Below are positions 31,846 to 40,150 of a DNA stretch of 64,000 nt, one piece after another; the stretch's first letter is position 1; the number at the start of each line of letters is the position of its first letter. This stretch comes from CAWCON01 sp963797185. GTDB lineage: Bacteria > Patescibacteriota > Saccharimonadia > Saccharimonadales > UBA4665. The position numbers were made by a program, and so were the translations under genes. The notes beneath the pieces were generated by a model. It was given only the letters and a program-made list of their open reading frames with translations, made no database searches and was not told the origin of the DNA. The stretch covers positions 186,001 through 250,000 of the forward strand of contig CAWCON010000001.1 of the NCBI GenBank assembly GCA_963797185.1, in the 5' to 3' direction.

Positions 31846-32855
31846 TGGCGGGCATACTCGGTACTGGCATTCAAGACGGGCTATTACTCAAGCCCATACA
31901 TTATCAATGGGCAATGGATTTATATGATCAGGCTATCGCCAATACATGGTTTCCTAACGAAATTCAACTAGCCCAAGATTTGAGTGACTGGAAAAAGATG
32001 AGCGACGAAGAAAAGCACGCCTTAACATTTCTCATGAGCTACTTTAACCCTAACGAATTGCTTGTCAATAAGGCACTTGCGTTCGGTGTATACCCCTACG
32101 TTAATGCTGCCGAGTGCCACCTTTACTTAGCAAAGCAGATGTGGGAAGAAGCCAATCACTGTATGGCCTTTGAATATGTACTTGAAACGTTTCCGATTGA
32201 CCGCAAACAGGCCTACGCTGCTCACGTTGAAACCCCCAGTATGGCACGTAAGGAGGCGTTTGAAACCAAGTATATCAAGCGCATGACCGAAGAAACACTT
32301 GATATCACCACCACCGAGGGTAAAAAAGACTTTATCCGTAACCTAATTGCTTACAATATTATTCTAGAGGGTATTTGGTTTTATAGCGGTTTTATGGTAG
32401 CGCTGAGTTTCAGTCAACGTAATTTGCTCCGTAATTTTGCTGGTTTGATAGATTGGGTAGTGCGTGATGAAAGTCTGCATCTTAAGTTCGGTATCAACAT
32501 CATTCTCACTGTGTTAGAAGAGAATGAAGACCTGCAAACCCAAGAATTTGCCGAAGAAATAAAACAAATGGTGCTTGACGGTGTCGATATGGAAGAAGCG
32601 TATAACAAAGACTTACTACCAAACGGTATCCTTGGCCTTAATGCCGATTACATTAACCAATATGTGAAATACCTTGCTGACCGCCGACTTGAAGAGCTTG
32701 GCTTCGGGGCACACTACAAAGTCAACAATCCTGCCAAATGGATGGCTACCGCCAATGATACATTACAGCTTGTCAACTTCTTTGAAGCAACCAATACGAG
32801 TTATGAGGTGAACGCAGGTAAAGATACAAGCAGTAAGCCAAAGAAAGACAACTAA
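31845..32855 (+). CDS. nrdB: class Ic-type ribonucleotide reductase small subunit
   Basis: A 336-residue R2 protein. Metal ligands align by spacing as Glu71, Glu102, His105, Glu175, Glu209 and His212 (E-x30-E, ExxH, x33, ExxH). The residue four after His105, where other R2 proteins keep the radical tyrosine, is Phe109, and the first ligand is Glu instead of Asp. Both are marks of class Ic (Chlamydia-type Mn/Fe) R2. The ATG at 31845 overlaps the upstream stop (TAATG) and is preferred over GTG 31836. The next gene overlaps by one base in the same way. Confidence 0.95.
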   Translation: MAGILGTGIQDGLLLKPIHYQWAMDLYDQAIANTWFPNEIQLAQDLSDWKKMSDEEKHALTFLMSYFNPNELLVNKALAFGVYPYVNAAECHLYLAKQMWEEANHCMAFEYVLETFPIDRKQAYAAHVETPSMARKEAFETKYIKRMTEETLDITTTEGKKDFIRNLIAYNIILEGIWFYSGFMVALSFSQRNLLRNFAGLIDWVVRDESLHLKFGINIILTVLEENEDLQTQEFAEEIKQMVLDGVDMEEAYNKDLLPNGILGLNADYINQYVKYLADRRLEELGFGAHYKVNNPAKWMATANDTLQLVNFFEATNTSYEVNAGKDTSSKPKKDN

Positions 32856-33106
32856 TGGCACGAATGATTACCGTTTATACCAGGGCAACGTGTCCTTACT
32901 GTGAGCTTGTCAAAAAATTCCTCGACATGAAAGGTGTTACCTATAAAACCATTAACATGGAAGAGACTCCTGGCGCTATGCAAGAAGTTATGTTGCTGAC
33001 GGGTAGAACCATCGCACCAACAACTCTGATTGAAAAAGCTGATGGTAGCAAGCAAGTCGTTGTTGGCTTTAATTTAGCAAGTATTGCTCCGGCGGTTGCC
33101 CAGTAA
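32855..33106 (+). CDS. glutaredoxin / NrdH-like redoxin
   Basis: An 83-residue thioredoxin-fold redoxin with active site ATCPYCELVKKFL (Cys13, Cys16). It also has a TAPTTLIE-like cis-proline segment (IAPTTLIEKADG) and the GFN motif near the C-terminus. In operon with nrdA-tail-nrdB through a one-base TAATG overlap, it is the likely reductant for the cysteine tail. It is shorter than classical Grx and close to NrdH-type proteins. Confidence 0.88.
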   Translation: MARMITVYTRATCPYCELVKKFLDMKGVTYKTINMEETPGAMQEVMLLTGRTIAPTTLIEKADGSKQVVVGFNLASIAPAVAQ

Positions 33107-33150
33107 CGAAGGGCAGAGCACTTCTTCGTTAGTCGTTGGACTTAGTAACC

Positions 33151-34377
33151 ATGACATCAAAGACGAAAAGCAAACCATTATCCTTACGGTTCATCATGAG
33201 TTTGCTCGGCCCAGCCTTTGTGGCGGCAATCGCCTACGTCGATCCGGGTAACTTTGCAACCAATACAGCTGCTGGTGCTCGTTATGGCTACTTGCTGTTA
33301 TGGGTCCTAGTTGTTGCCAATGTTATGGCCAGTCTGGTGCAGTATTTATCGGCTAAGCTTGGTCTAGTATCAGGACTTTCGCTGCCTGAGCTGATTGCTG
33401 CCCGATTATCGCCTAATTTGAGAAGAATGTATTGGTTGCAAGCTGAGCTGATTGCTCTGGCTACGGATATTGCTGAAGTTATCGGTGGTGCCATAGCACT
33501 GCAACTATTATTCGGCTTGCCGCTACTGCTGGGCGGTATAGTCGTGGGTTGCGTATCGCTGCTACTGCTTCTTATCCAATCTCCTAAAAAGCAAAAAATC
33601 TTTGAACGAATCATGATTGGTCTGCTACTTATTATTCCGATCGGTTTTATTGGCGGCCTGCTACTCAGACCACCTCGTCCGAGCAGTATTGTGCACGGAT
33701 TGATTCCTAATTTTGCTGGTGGTAACAGTATTTTATTGGCTACGGGTATCATAGGTGCCACCGTCATGCCCCACGTTATTTATTTGCACTCAGCTCTGGC
33801 TCGCGATCGACATGGCCAAGTTGATAAAAGTAAGCTGCGGTCACTCCTCACAGCTACCCGCATTGATGTGGCACTGGCAATGTTCGTGGCAGGCGGGATT
33901 AATATTGTCATGCTGCTACTGGCAGCCTCAGCTCTTCATGGCAGCAATTCAGCCAGTTCACTGTCTCAAGCCCACACTTCACTTAGTCACCTCTTAAGCC
34001 CGGTGGTTGGCCTACTATTTGCGCTGGGGCTACTGGTTTCCGGCCTCGCCTCAACGGCTGTTGGTTGCTATGCCGGCTCTGCTATTACGAGTGGATTGCT
34101 CAAGCGTCGAGTCCCTATGGTGTTACGCCGATCTATCACCATTATTCCTGCACTATTGATTATTGTATGTGGCGTTGAGCCAACTCAGGCTCTCATTTTA
34201 TCGCAGGTCGTATTATCATTTGGAATACCGTTTGCTATCATTCCACTCGTCACCTTAACCAGCAGCGCAACGCTAATGGGTGCGTTTATAAACAGGCGCA
34301 TTACCAATCTACTGGCTTGGTTGGTGACCGGTACTATAGTTGGGCTAAATGCTCTGCTGTTAATCTATGCGTTTTAA
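33151..34377 (+). CDS. mntH: NRAMP-family Mn2+/Fe2+ transporter
   Basis: A 408-residue protein with ~11 membrane helices. The metal-binding helix 1 carries AIAYVDPGNFATN (DPGN) and helix 6 carries ATVMPHVIYLHSAL (MPH), both diagnostic of MntH/NRAMP. It lies 45 bases after the glutaredoxin and is probably part of the nrd operon. Mn2+ import would directly supply the Mn/Fe cofactor of the class Ic NrdB. ATG 33151 is preferred over TTG 33136. Confidence 0.93.
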   Translation: MTSKTKSKPLSLRFIMSLLGPAFVAAIAYVDPGNFATNTAAGARYGYLLLWVLVVANVMASLVQYLSAKLGLVSGLSLPELIAARLSPNLRRMYWLQAELIALATDIAEVIGGAIALQLLFGLPLLLGGIVVGCVSLLLLLIQSPKKQKIFERIMIGLLLIIPIGFIGGLLLRPPRPSSIVHGLIPNFAGGNSILLATGIIGATVMPHVIYLHSALARDRHGQVDKSKLRSLLTATRIDVALAMFVAGGINIVMLLLAASALHGSNSASSLSQAHTSLSHLLSPVVGLLFALGLLVSGLASTAVGCYAGSAITSGLLKRRVPMVLRRSITIIPALLIIVCGVEPTQALILSQVVLSFGIPFAIIPLVTLTSSATLMGAFINRRITNLLAWLVTGTIVGLNALLLIYAF

Positions 34378-34445
34378 ATTGTTCTTGTGATCGCTTACTG
34401 ACAACAATGAGGCGTGCACTATTTGACCATAGATTAATTAAATGT

Positions 34446-34451
34446 TATAAT
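34446..34451 (+). promoter_or_regulatory. -10 box TATAAT, leaderless arrangement
   Basis: TG-T-TATAAT ends 7 bases before ATG 34459; the in-frame ATG at 34453 is too close to be on the mRNA. Confidence 0.6.
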
Positions 34452-34458
34452 AATGCAT

Positions 34459-34947
34459 ATGTTTGAAGTTATCCCTTTTCTACGAAACAAAGAGGCAATT
34501 GATGAAACGATTGAAATTCACCCGAAGGAAACCGAGGTAGATTACTCTATTCATATCTTATCGCATCCTGATCTCAATTTGGGCGAAGAGGTGCTGCTCG
34601 AAATTCGTAAGTCTTCAGAGCCTTGCGTACTGATTGGTGGTAACCCAGTACAGCTTGATGTTCTATATGGTGTGGGACGGCTGGCGATGATTGAGTTGGC
34701 GACTGGCAAAAAGACAGTCGTTCCTTTAGATCCCGGCACGCAGGTGGAAGTGAGCAGCCATAATAATCTCTACTGGTATGAAAATGATGGCGAGGATCCA
34801 CTTGTGATTCGTGATCATTGTGATAATTTTGACCTTAATAATGAGCCATCGTTGCACGATGTGGTTGTAGCATTATCAAATATAGTTGCTCCGATGCCTC
34901 CTGAGAGGCCACGTCGAGTTCAGCCTAGTCTTATTAACCATCAGTAG
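34459..34947 (+). CDS. hypothetical soluble protein
   Basis: A 162-residue, strongly acidic protein, mainly beta-strand in character (DYSIHILSHPDLNLGEEVLL, PCVLIGGNPVQLDVLYGVG, LDPGTQVEVSSHNNLYWYE) with a basic, proline-rich tail. It may be a small beta-barrel but I cannot name a family. The start is set by the -10 box. Its 3' end overlaps the convergent whiB-like gene by 7 bases. Confidence 0.55.
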   Translation: MFEVIPFLRNKEAIDETIEIHPKETEVDYSIHILSHPDLNLGEEVLLEIRKSSEPCVLIGGNPVQLDVLYGVGRLAMIELATGKKTVVPLDPGTQVEVSSHNNLYWYENDGEDPLVIRDHCDNFDLNNEPSLHDVVVALSNIVAPMPPERPRRVQPSLINHQ

Positions 34948-35417
34948 CCTGGTTCTTTGTTAACGGGCGCTTCTTTGGTAGTGGTATTTATAGTTTGTTC
35001 AGGAGCTGATTTGGCCTGGGCTGCTATTGCATCTGCAATACGTCGGTTCTTGCGTATCTTGCGTCGCTCACCTTCGGTTGTACCCGCCCAGACACCATAT
35101 TCCCTGGGGTTCTGCATCACGTAATCAAAACATATTTCTTCCACTGGGCAATTCTTACATATACTCTTTGCTGTTTTGATATCTGCTGCTGAGTTTATTG
35201 GATACATGACAGCCGTCTCAGTTCCACGACACTTACCTCTTGACCTCCAATTTGTTGAACTGCCTTGATCCAATTCACTGGCAGCAGCACCTAATTGAGC
35301 GATGCCGGTTGACACTATCTCTGCGCGAACCGTTTGGAGTGATTGATTCCTTAAGTACTCATCTTGTGTCAATGAATCTGCGGGCGGGAATGCGTCGAGT
35401 TGGTCCAGTTTAGGCAT
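34941..35417 (-). CDS. WhiB-like Fe-S transcriptional regulator
   Basis: A 158-residue protein. Cysteines at 63, 87, 90 and 96 (C-x23-C-x2-C-x5-C) sit in GKCRGTE and SICKNCPVEEICFDYV. They are followed by YGVWAGTTEGERRKIRKNRR, the WhiB turn (GVWGG-like) and its basic DNA-contact tail. WhiB proteins hold a redox-sensitive [4Fe-4S] cluster and bind the primary sigma factor. The family is best known from Actinobacteria. A 50-residue N-terminal extension is unusual. ATG 35417 is preferred; a TATAAA box lies at 35430-35435. Confidence 0.9.
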   Translation of the reverse strand: MPKLDQLDAFPPADSLTQDEYLRNQSLQTVRAEIVSTGIAQLGAAASELDQGSSTNWRSRGKCRGTETAVMYPINSAADIKTAKSICKNCPVEEICFDYVMQNPREYGVWAGTTEGERRKIRKNRRIADAIAAQAKSAPEQTINTTTKEAPVNKEPGY

Positions 35418-35490
35418 AGTGTTCAAGATTTTATAATGATACCGCTGATAGTACAAGGAGGTATTATTATAAAATTAGCTTTGCTTATGG

Positions 35491-35540
35491 TATAATATAC
35501 GAAGTTAAGAGGCGGCGCGTCGAACGCCGTCATTTTATTT
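35491..35540 (+). promoter_or_regulatory. typA promoter and hairpin leader
   Basis: TATAAT at 35491-35496 gives a ~38-nt leader. It holds a GGCGGCG-CGTCGAA-CGCCGTC stem-loop (~35511-35531) and no Shine-Dalgarno sequence before the ATG at 35541. Confidence 0.55.
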
Positions 35541-37361
35541 ATGAACCAAGATACTACCAAAATTCGTAATATTGCTATTATTGCCCACGTTGACCACGGT
35601 AAGACAACGTTGGTTGATGGCCTCCTCAAACAGTCGCACACATTTCGTGATAACCAGGCAGAAATGAGTCAAGATCTCATCATGGACAGTGGCGATCAGG
35701 AACGTGAGCGGGGCATAACTATTACCGCTAAAGTTACCGCTGTGCAATATGGTGAATACCGGATTAATATTATCGATACACCCGGGCATGCCGACTTCAG
35801 TGGGGAAGTTGAACGAACGATTAATATGGCTGATGGATGTTTGCTGATTGTTGATGCACAGGAAGGCCCGATGCCACAGACAAAGTTTGTGCTCAGCAAG
35901 GCGCTGGCCAATGAATTGAAGCCGATAGTTATTATTAATAAAATTGATAAACAAGGATCCCGCTTGGCAGAAGTTGAAGACGAGCTGGCGGATCTGTTCT
36001 TAGAGCTAGCGGTACACGAAGACCAACTGCATTATCCGATTTACTATGCTATTGGACGAGAGGGAAAAGCTTGGGATACACCACCGGCTGATGCGGGAGC
36101 AGAGGCTGATTTATCACCAATTTTCCAAGCTATTATTGACGATATTCCGGCCCCGAACGTAGAAGTAGATAAACCATTTCAAATGCTTGTTTCAGCCTTG
36201 GCGTGGGACAGTTTCAAGGGCAAGTACGCTATCGGTCGAATTAATCGTGGTTGTGTCAAAGAATTCGACCAAGTAACGTTATGTAAAAAAGATGGTACTC
36301 AGACAAAAGCTAAGATCGATGGCATCCTTATAAGCAATGGGGTTAGTAAATCCCAGGTCAAAGAAAGTGTTGCAGGAGAAATCGTACAATTAACGGGTAT
36401 TGCCGACGCGCAAATAGGCGAAACCATTGCTGACGATCAAGAACCGGAGGCATTGCCGGTGATTGAAATAGAAGCGCCAACTTTGAAGATTTATCTTGGA
36501 CCAAATACGAGTCCTTTCAAAGGACTTGAAGGCGAGTTTTCAACTGGTCGTCAAATTGGTGAGCGACTTAAAAAAGAATTAGAGAGCAATGTTGGTCTGC
36601 GAGTTACTGAAGAGAATATCGGCTTTTTAGTCAGTGGTCGTGGCGAACTACATTTGAGTGTTCTGATTGAATCATTGCGCAGGGAAGGCTACGAGTTTGA
36701 AGTTGGCAGACCACAGGTGGTGACCAAAGAAGAGGATGGAAAAACACTGGAACCGATCGAAGAACTTATTATTGAAGTTCCAGCTGAACATGTCGGTACC
36801 GTCCAAATGGAATTGGGTACACGCCGAGCAATGCTCAAAGAGCAGTTTGCCAGCAGTAAGGGCCTGACAAAATTAGTTTATGAATTACCAACACGGGCCT
36901 TACTGGGTCTCCGTAATATCTTAACGACCAGTACTAAAGGCACCGTTATCATGAACAGTTTAATGATTGGATATAAACCTCTAGGTGCGCCACTACAAAA
37001 ATTACGTAATGGAGTACTAGTTGCGTATGAAAGCGGCGTGACAACGCCTTATGCTCTGCAAACCGCTGAAATGCGCGGAACTTGTTTCGTTGGTCCTGCT
37101 GAAAAAGTTTTTGCTGGGCAGATAGTTGGTCTTAATAAAAGAAGTGACGACCTTGAAATGAATGTGTGCAAAGCCAAGCACCTAACTAATATGCGAAGCA
37201 GTTCAAGCGATGGGACGGTGCAGCTGACACCGGCAACTATTTTGAGCCTTGAACAATGCTTGGACTTTATTGAGAACGATGAGTTGCTTGAAGTAACTCC
37301 CAAGTCTCTCCGACTTCGCAAAGCTGAACTTGATCCTCTCAAACGGAAAAGACAAAGCTAA
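35541..37361 (+). CDS. typA: ribosome-binding GTPase TypA/BipA
   Basis: A 606-residue translational GTPase. G1 is IAHVDHGKTTLVDGLL, switch II is IDTPGHADFSGEV, G4 is INKIDKQGSR, and it has the EF-G-like domains III and V plus the BipA-specific C-terminal domain (IMNSLMIGYKPLG, VLVAYESGVTTPYAL). BipA acts in 50S assembly and stress adaptation, especially to cold. Length matches the family. It is monocistronic with a hairpin in its leader. Confidence 0.96.
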   Translation: MNQDTTKIRNIAIIAHVDHGKTTLVDGLLKQSHTFRDNQAEMSQDLIMDSGDQERERGITITAKVTAVQYGEYRINIIDTPGHADFSGEVERTINMADGCLLIVDAQEGPMPQTKFVLSKALANELKPIVIINKIDKQGSRLAEVEDELADLFLELAVHEDQLHYPIYYAIGREGKAWDTPPADAGAEADLSPIFQAIIDDIPAPNVEVDKPFQMLVSALAWDSFKGKYAIGRINRGCVKEFDQVTLCKKDGTQTKAKIDGILISNGVSKSQVKESVAGEIVQLTGIADAQIGETIADDQEPEALPVIEIEAPTLKIYLGPNTSPFKGLEGEFSTGRQIGERLKKELESNVGLRVTEENIGFLVSGRGELHLSVLIESLRREGYEFEVGRPQVVTKEEDGKTLEPIEELIIEVPAEHVGTVQMELGTRRAMLKEQFASSKGLTKLVYELPTRALLGLRNILTTSTKGTVIMNSLMIGYKPLGAPLQKLRNGVLVAYESGVTTPYALQTAEMRGTCFVGPAEKVFAGQIVGLNKRSDDLEMNVCKAKHLTNMRSSSSDGTVQLTPATILSLEQCLDFIENDELLEVTPKSLRLRKAELDPLKRKRQS

Positions 37362-37416
37362 AGCACCACAGCTAACTTAATAGAGATGAACTTGTCGCGT
37401 CGCTATTAGTTGAACC

Positions 37417-37440
37417 CGTCGTATCGATCGTCGTGTCGAT
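37417..37440. repeat. two tandem 12-bp repeats
   Basis: CGTCGTATCGAT followed by CGTCGTGTCGAT (one mismatch), in the 256-base gap between typA and the P1B ATPase. Confidence 0.5.
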
Positions 37441-37617
37441 GATCACGGACAATCAAGTTTTGCATCTGTTAAATAGCAGAAAAATTGCCGGGACTATATG
37501 TATTTTAGAAATGACATACAAAGCGGCTAGAGGAAGGATAATAAGCTTAGCCAGGGAATCCGGCAAAGTTTTTGCTATAATCAGATAAGACAATATTGAT
37601 CAGTTATCGGAGGCGAT

Positions 37618-39492
37618 GTGTTTCGTCGGTTGCTAAGGTTTATTCGGGCATATTATTTATTTGTGATTGCGGCCTTTGTTGGTGCCGTTAGTTTAATTTT
37701 GCAACTGCTCGGCTTCAGCTCTATAACTCACTGGCTACTTGGTAGCGTTGCGGCACTTGAAGTTATCCCACTGCTTTGGGGTATGTGGCAGGACTTTCGT
37801 GATGGTAGCTACGGTATAGATATACTGGCTGCCACCGCCATTATTGCATCAGTAGTTTTGGGACAATACTGGGCAGCTATTGTTATTGTGTTAATGCTGA
37901 CTGGCGGTGAGGCACTAGAGAACTATGCCGAGAATCGAGCTAAAACAGAACTCAATTCACTGCTTGATCGGGCACCAAAAATGGCTCATTTGCTGCATGG
38001 CCAGAAGGTGGTTGATATTCTGGCAGCAGAAGTTGAGAAGGGGGCAAAATTAATAATTCGTTCCGGCGAAGTTGTGCCTGTCGACTGTGTGATCTTAGAT
38101 GGTACGGCCAGTTTTGATGAAGCTAGTTTAACTGGCGAAAGCCGACCACAAGTTAAAAACGTTGGTGATCAACTGCTTAGTGGATCGGTTAATCTTGATG
38201 GTGTTTTAACTGTTCGAGCGCTGCGATTGGCATCTGATAGTCAATACGAACAGATCATAAAGCTGGTTCGTAATGCAGCAAAAAGCAGTTCACCGTTTGT
38301 GCGGCTAGCTGATCGTTTTAGTATCCCCTTTACGGCCGTTTCATTTATTATCGCTATTGGTGCATGGGTGCTTGGACATCATGCAATTCGTTTCCTTGAA
38401 GTATTGGTAGTTGCCACACCATGCCCCCTAATCTTGGCGGCGCCTATTGCTGTCATCTCCGGCATGAGCCGAGCGGCTAAACACGGGATTATCGTTAAGA
38501 CTGGATCATCTCTCGAACGTTTAGCTGAAGCCCAGACAATAGCTTTTGACAAGACTGGCACGCTCACGCAGGGTCAACTGTCAGTTGACCAAGTGACAAC
38601 ATTTGGTCGGGTTAAGAAGGAAGAAGTTTTGAGAATGGCTGCCGCTCTTGAGCAAGGCTCTACGCATGTGCTTGCCCAAGCAGTTATGGCTGCCGCTGCC
38701 AAGCAAAGGTTAAAATTCCCGCGAGCAAAAAACATTAAAGAACAACCAGGTCTTGGCCTTGAAGCGGTGATAAATGCCAAGTCTGTGCTGGTAGGCAGGC
38801 CCGAGTTATTGCTTGAACACGGTGTGCAGCTACCGGCAAATACTAAATCCGCGAGTGTTAATCAAACCGCTACCTTGGTAAGTATAGACGGAGTACTGGC
38901 GGGGACGATTACCTTTAAAGACAGTATCCGGCCGGAAAGTAAATCAACTATACAACGACTAAGAGACATGAAGGTTAAGGATATTCTCATGATAACTGGC
39001 GATAATAAATCAACGGCTCGTAAGATCGGTCAGCAACTTGGAATTACTGGTGATGAAATCAAAGCTGATATGCTGCCTTCAGATAAACTGAGAGTTATCG
39101 AGCAAATTACTGACCGCCCCGTCGCGTTTGTTGGTGACGGCATCAACGATGCGCCAGTATTAACCGCCTCAGATGTTGGTATTGCCCTTGGCGCCCGCGG
39201 CGAATCAGCTGCTAGCGAATCAGCTGATATGGTTATTATGCTTGACGACCTTAGCCGGGTGGCAACTGCGGTTTCGATAGCGAAACGGACATTTTCGATT
39301 GCCCGCCAAAGTATTTTAGTTGGCATTTTTCTGAGCATCATACTAATGCTTATATTCTCCACTGGACGATTTCGTCCAATCTATGGAGCCTTTATACAAG
39401 AGCTTGTTGATGTAGTTGTTATTTTCAATGCGCTTAGAGCTCACACCGATAAGAAGAAAGATACTACTAAACTAGTAACGGAGCGCAATTAA
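37618..39492 (+). CDS. P1B-type heavy-metal ATPase
   Basis: A 624-residue metal exporter ATPase. Membrane motif TPCPLILAAP (Cys269), phosphorylation site FDKTGTLTQ (Asp311), actuator LTGES and hinge GDGINDAPVL are present. There is no N-terminal metal-binding domain, and the usual SEHPLA motif of the nucleotide domain reads STHVLAQAV. The metal is uncertain: the CPL motif with no CxxC N-terminus fits neither plain Cu+ nor Zn2+ pumps clearly. The GTG start has GGAGG at the proper distance and a TATAAT box at 37576-37581. Confidence 0.9.
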   Translation: MFRRLLRFIRAYYLFVIAAFVGAVSLILQLLGFSSITHWLLGSVAALEVIPLLWGMWQDFRDGSYGIDILAATAIIASVVLGQYWAAIVIVLMLTGGEALENYAENRAKTELNSLLDRAPKMAHLLHGQKVVDILAAEVEKGAKLIIRSGEVVPVDCVILDGTASFDEASLTGESRPQVKNVGDQLLSGSVNLDGVLTVRALRLASDSQYEQIIKLVRNAAKSSSPFVRLADRFSIPFTAVSFIIAIGAWVLGHHAIRFLEVLVVATPCPLILAAPIAVISGMSRAAKHGIIVKTGSSLERLAEAQTIAFDKTGTLTQGQLSVDQVTTFGRVKKEEVLRMAAALEQGSTHVLAQAVMAAAAKQRLKFPRAKNIKEQPGLGLEAVINAKSVLVGRPELLLEHGVQLPANTKSASVNQTATLVSIDGVLAGTITFKDSIRPESKSTIQRLRDMKVKDILMITGDNKSTARKIGQQLGITGDEIKADMLPSDKLRVIEQITDRPVAFVGDGINDAPVLTASDVGIALGARGESAASESADMVIMLDDLSRVATAVSIAKRTFSIARQSILVGIFLSIILMLIFSTGRFRPIYGAFIQELVDVVVIFNALRAHTDKKKDTTKLVTERN

Positions 39493-40098
39493 GACAATCA
39501 TAGGTACCAGCAAGTTATCGGTGCCATAGATGCCTATATTCTCAAGCAATGCAGCCAGAACCGGAAGCCAGAAAATGGTTGGCAGAAAACCGGTGGCATG
39601 GCTAATAGCGAAATAGACGCTTAGTAAAATGACTGAGCATATCCAGAAAGTAGCAGTACCGGGGATGGACTTATGATGGCCGAGTACCTTGTAGCTTTGT
39701 TTTTTACCATACTTCATACCGACTACCGCAGCTAATCCATCGGCTAAACTTAGGTGGAGAATCGCAATTGTAAAGATTAGGTGGTTATGGGTTATCATTG
39801 CGCTAATGCCTATAACGGCAGCAAAAAGCAGTTCACCGAATGTCTTGCGACCGACAGAATGGATGGAACTAAAAATGGTCTGAGTCCTTGAGATTAGGAT
39901 CACAACAAAAAAGGCGGTAGCTAGTAACTCAATTTGCCTCCAACTTAGAAAGTACGGCCAAAAGGCTACAAAGCTCCCGACGCTTATATGAATGAATTTC
40001 CGTGTATATTCAGAACTTGATAATTTGTCTCGCCGTAAATACTCAACAGTGCTGAGCAACAGAAATACTACTAGGATGACAACGAGCAATTTAACCAT
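39472..40098 (-). CDS. CTP-dependent polyprenol/diacylglycerol kinase-like membrane enzyme
   Basis: A 208-residue protein with about seven membrane helices of the SEC59/VTE5/DGK1 family, which use CTP to phosphorylate dolichol, phytol or diacylglycerol. Family marks are EYTRKFIHISVGSF, the acidic LADGLAAVVGMKYGKK and the KSIPGTATF motif. It may recycle an isoprenoid or lipid carrier for the cell wall. Convergent overlap of 21 bases with the metal ATPase gene. A TACAAT box (40107-40112) ends 8 bases before the ATG. Confidence 0.82.
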   Translation of the reverse strand: MVKLLVVILVVFLLLSTVEYLRRDKLSSSEYTRKFIHISVGSFVAFWPYFLSWRQIELLATAFFVVILISRTQTIFSSIHSVGRKTFGELLFAAVIGISAMITHNHLIFTIAILHLSLADGLAAVVGMKYGKKQSYKVLGHHKSIPGTATFWICSVILLSVYFAISHATGFLPTIFWLPVLAALLENIGIYGTDNLLVPMIVLIALRY

Positions 40099-40150
40099 TA
40101 TGTATCATTGTAACGCCTAAGTAGTTGATAAAAGAATAATCAGTTTTCCA

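Noticed and set aside
37417..37440. Tandem 12-mers as a CRISPR or origin iteron
   Set aside because: Only two copies, no spacers, no dnaA box or dnaA/dnaN genes nearby.
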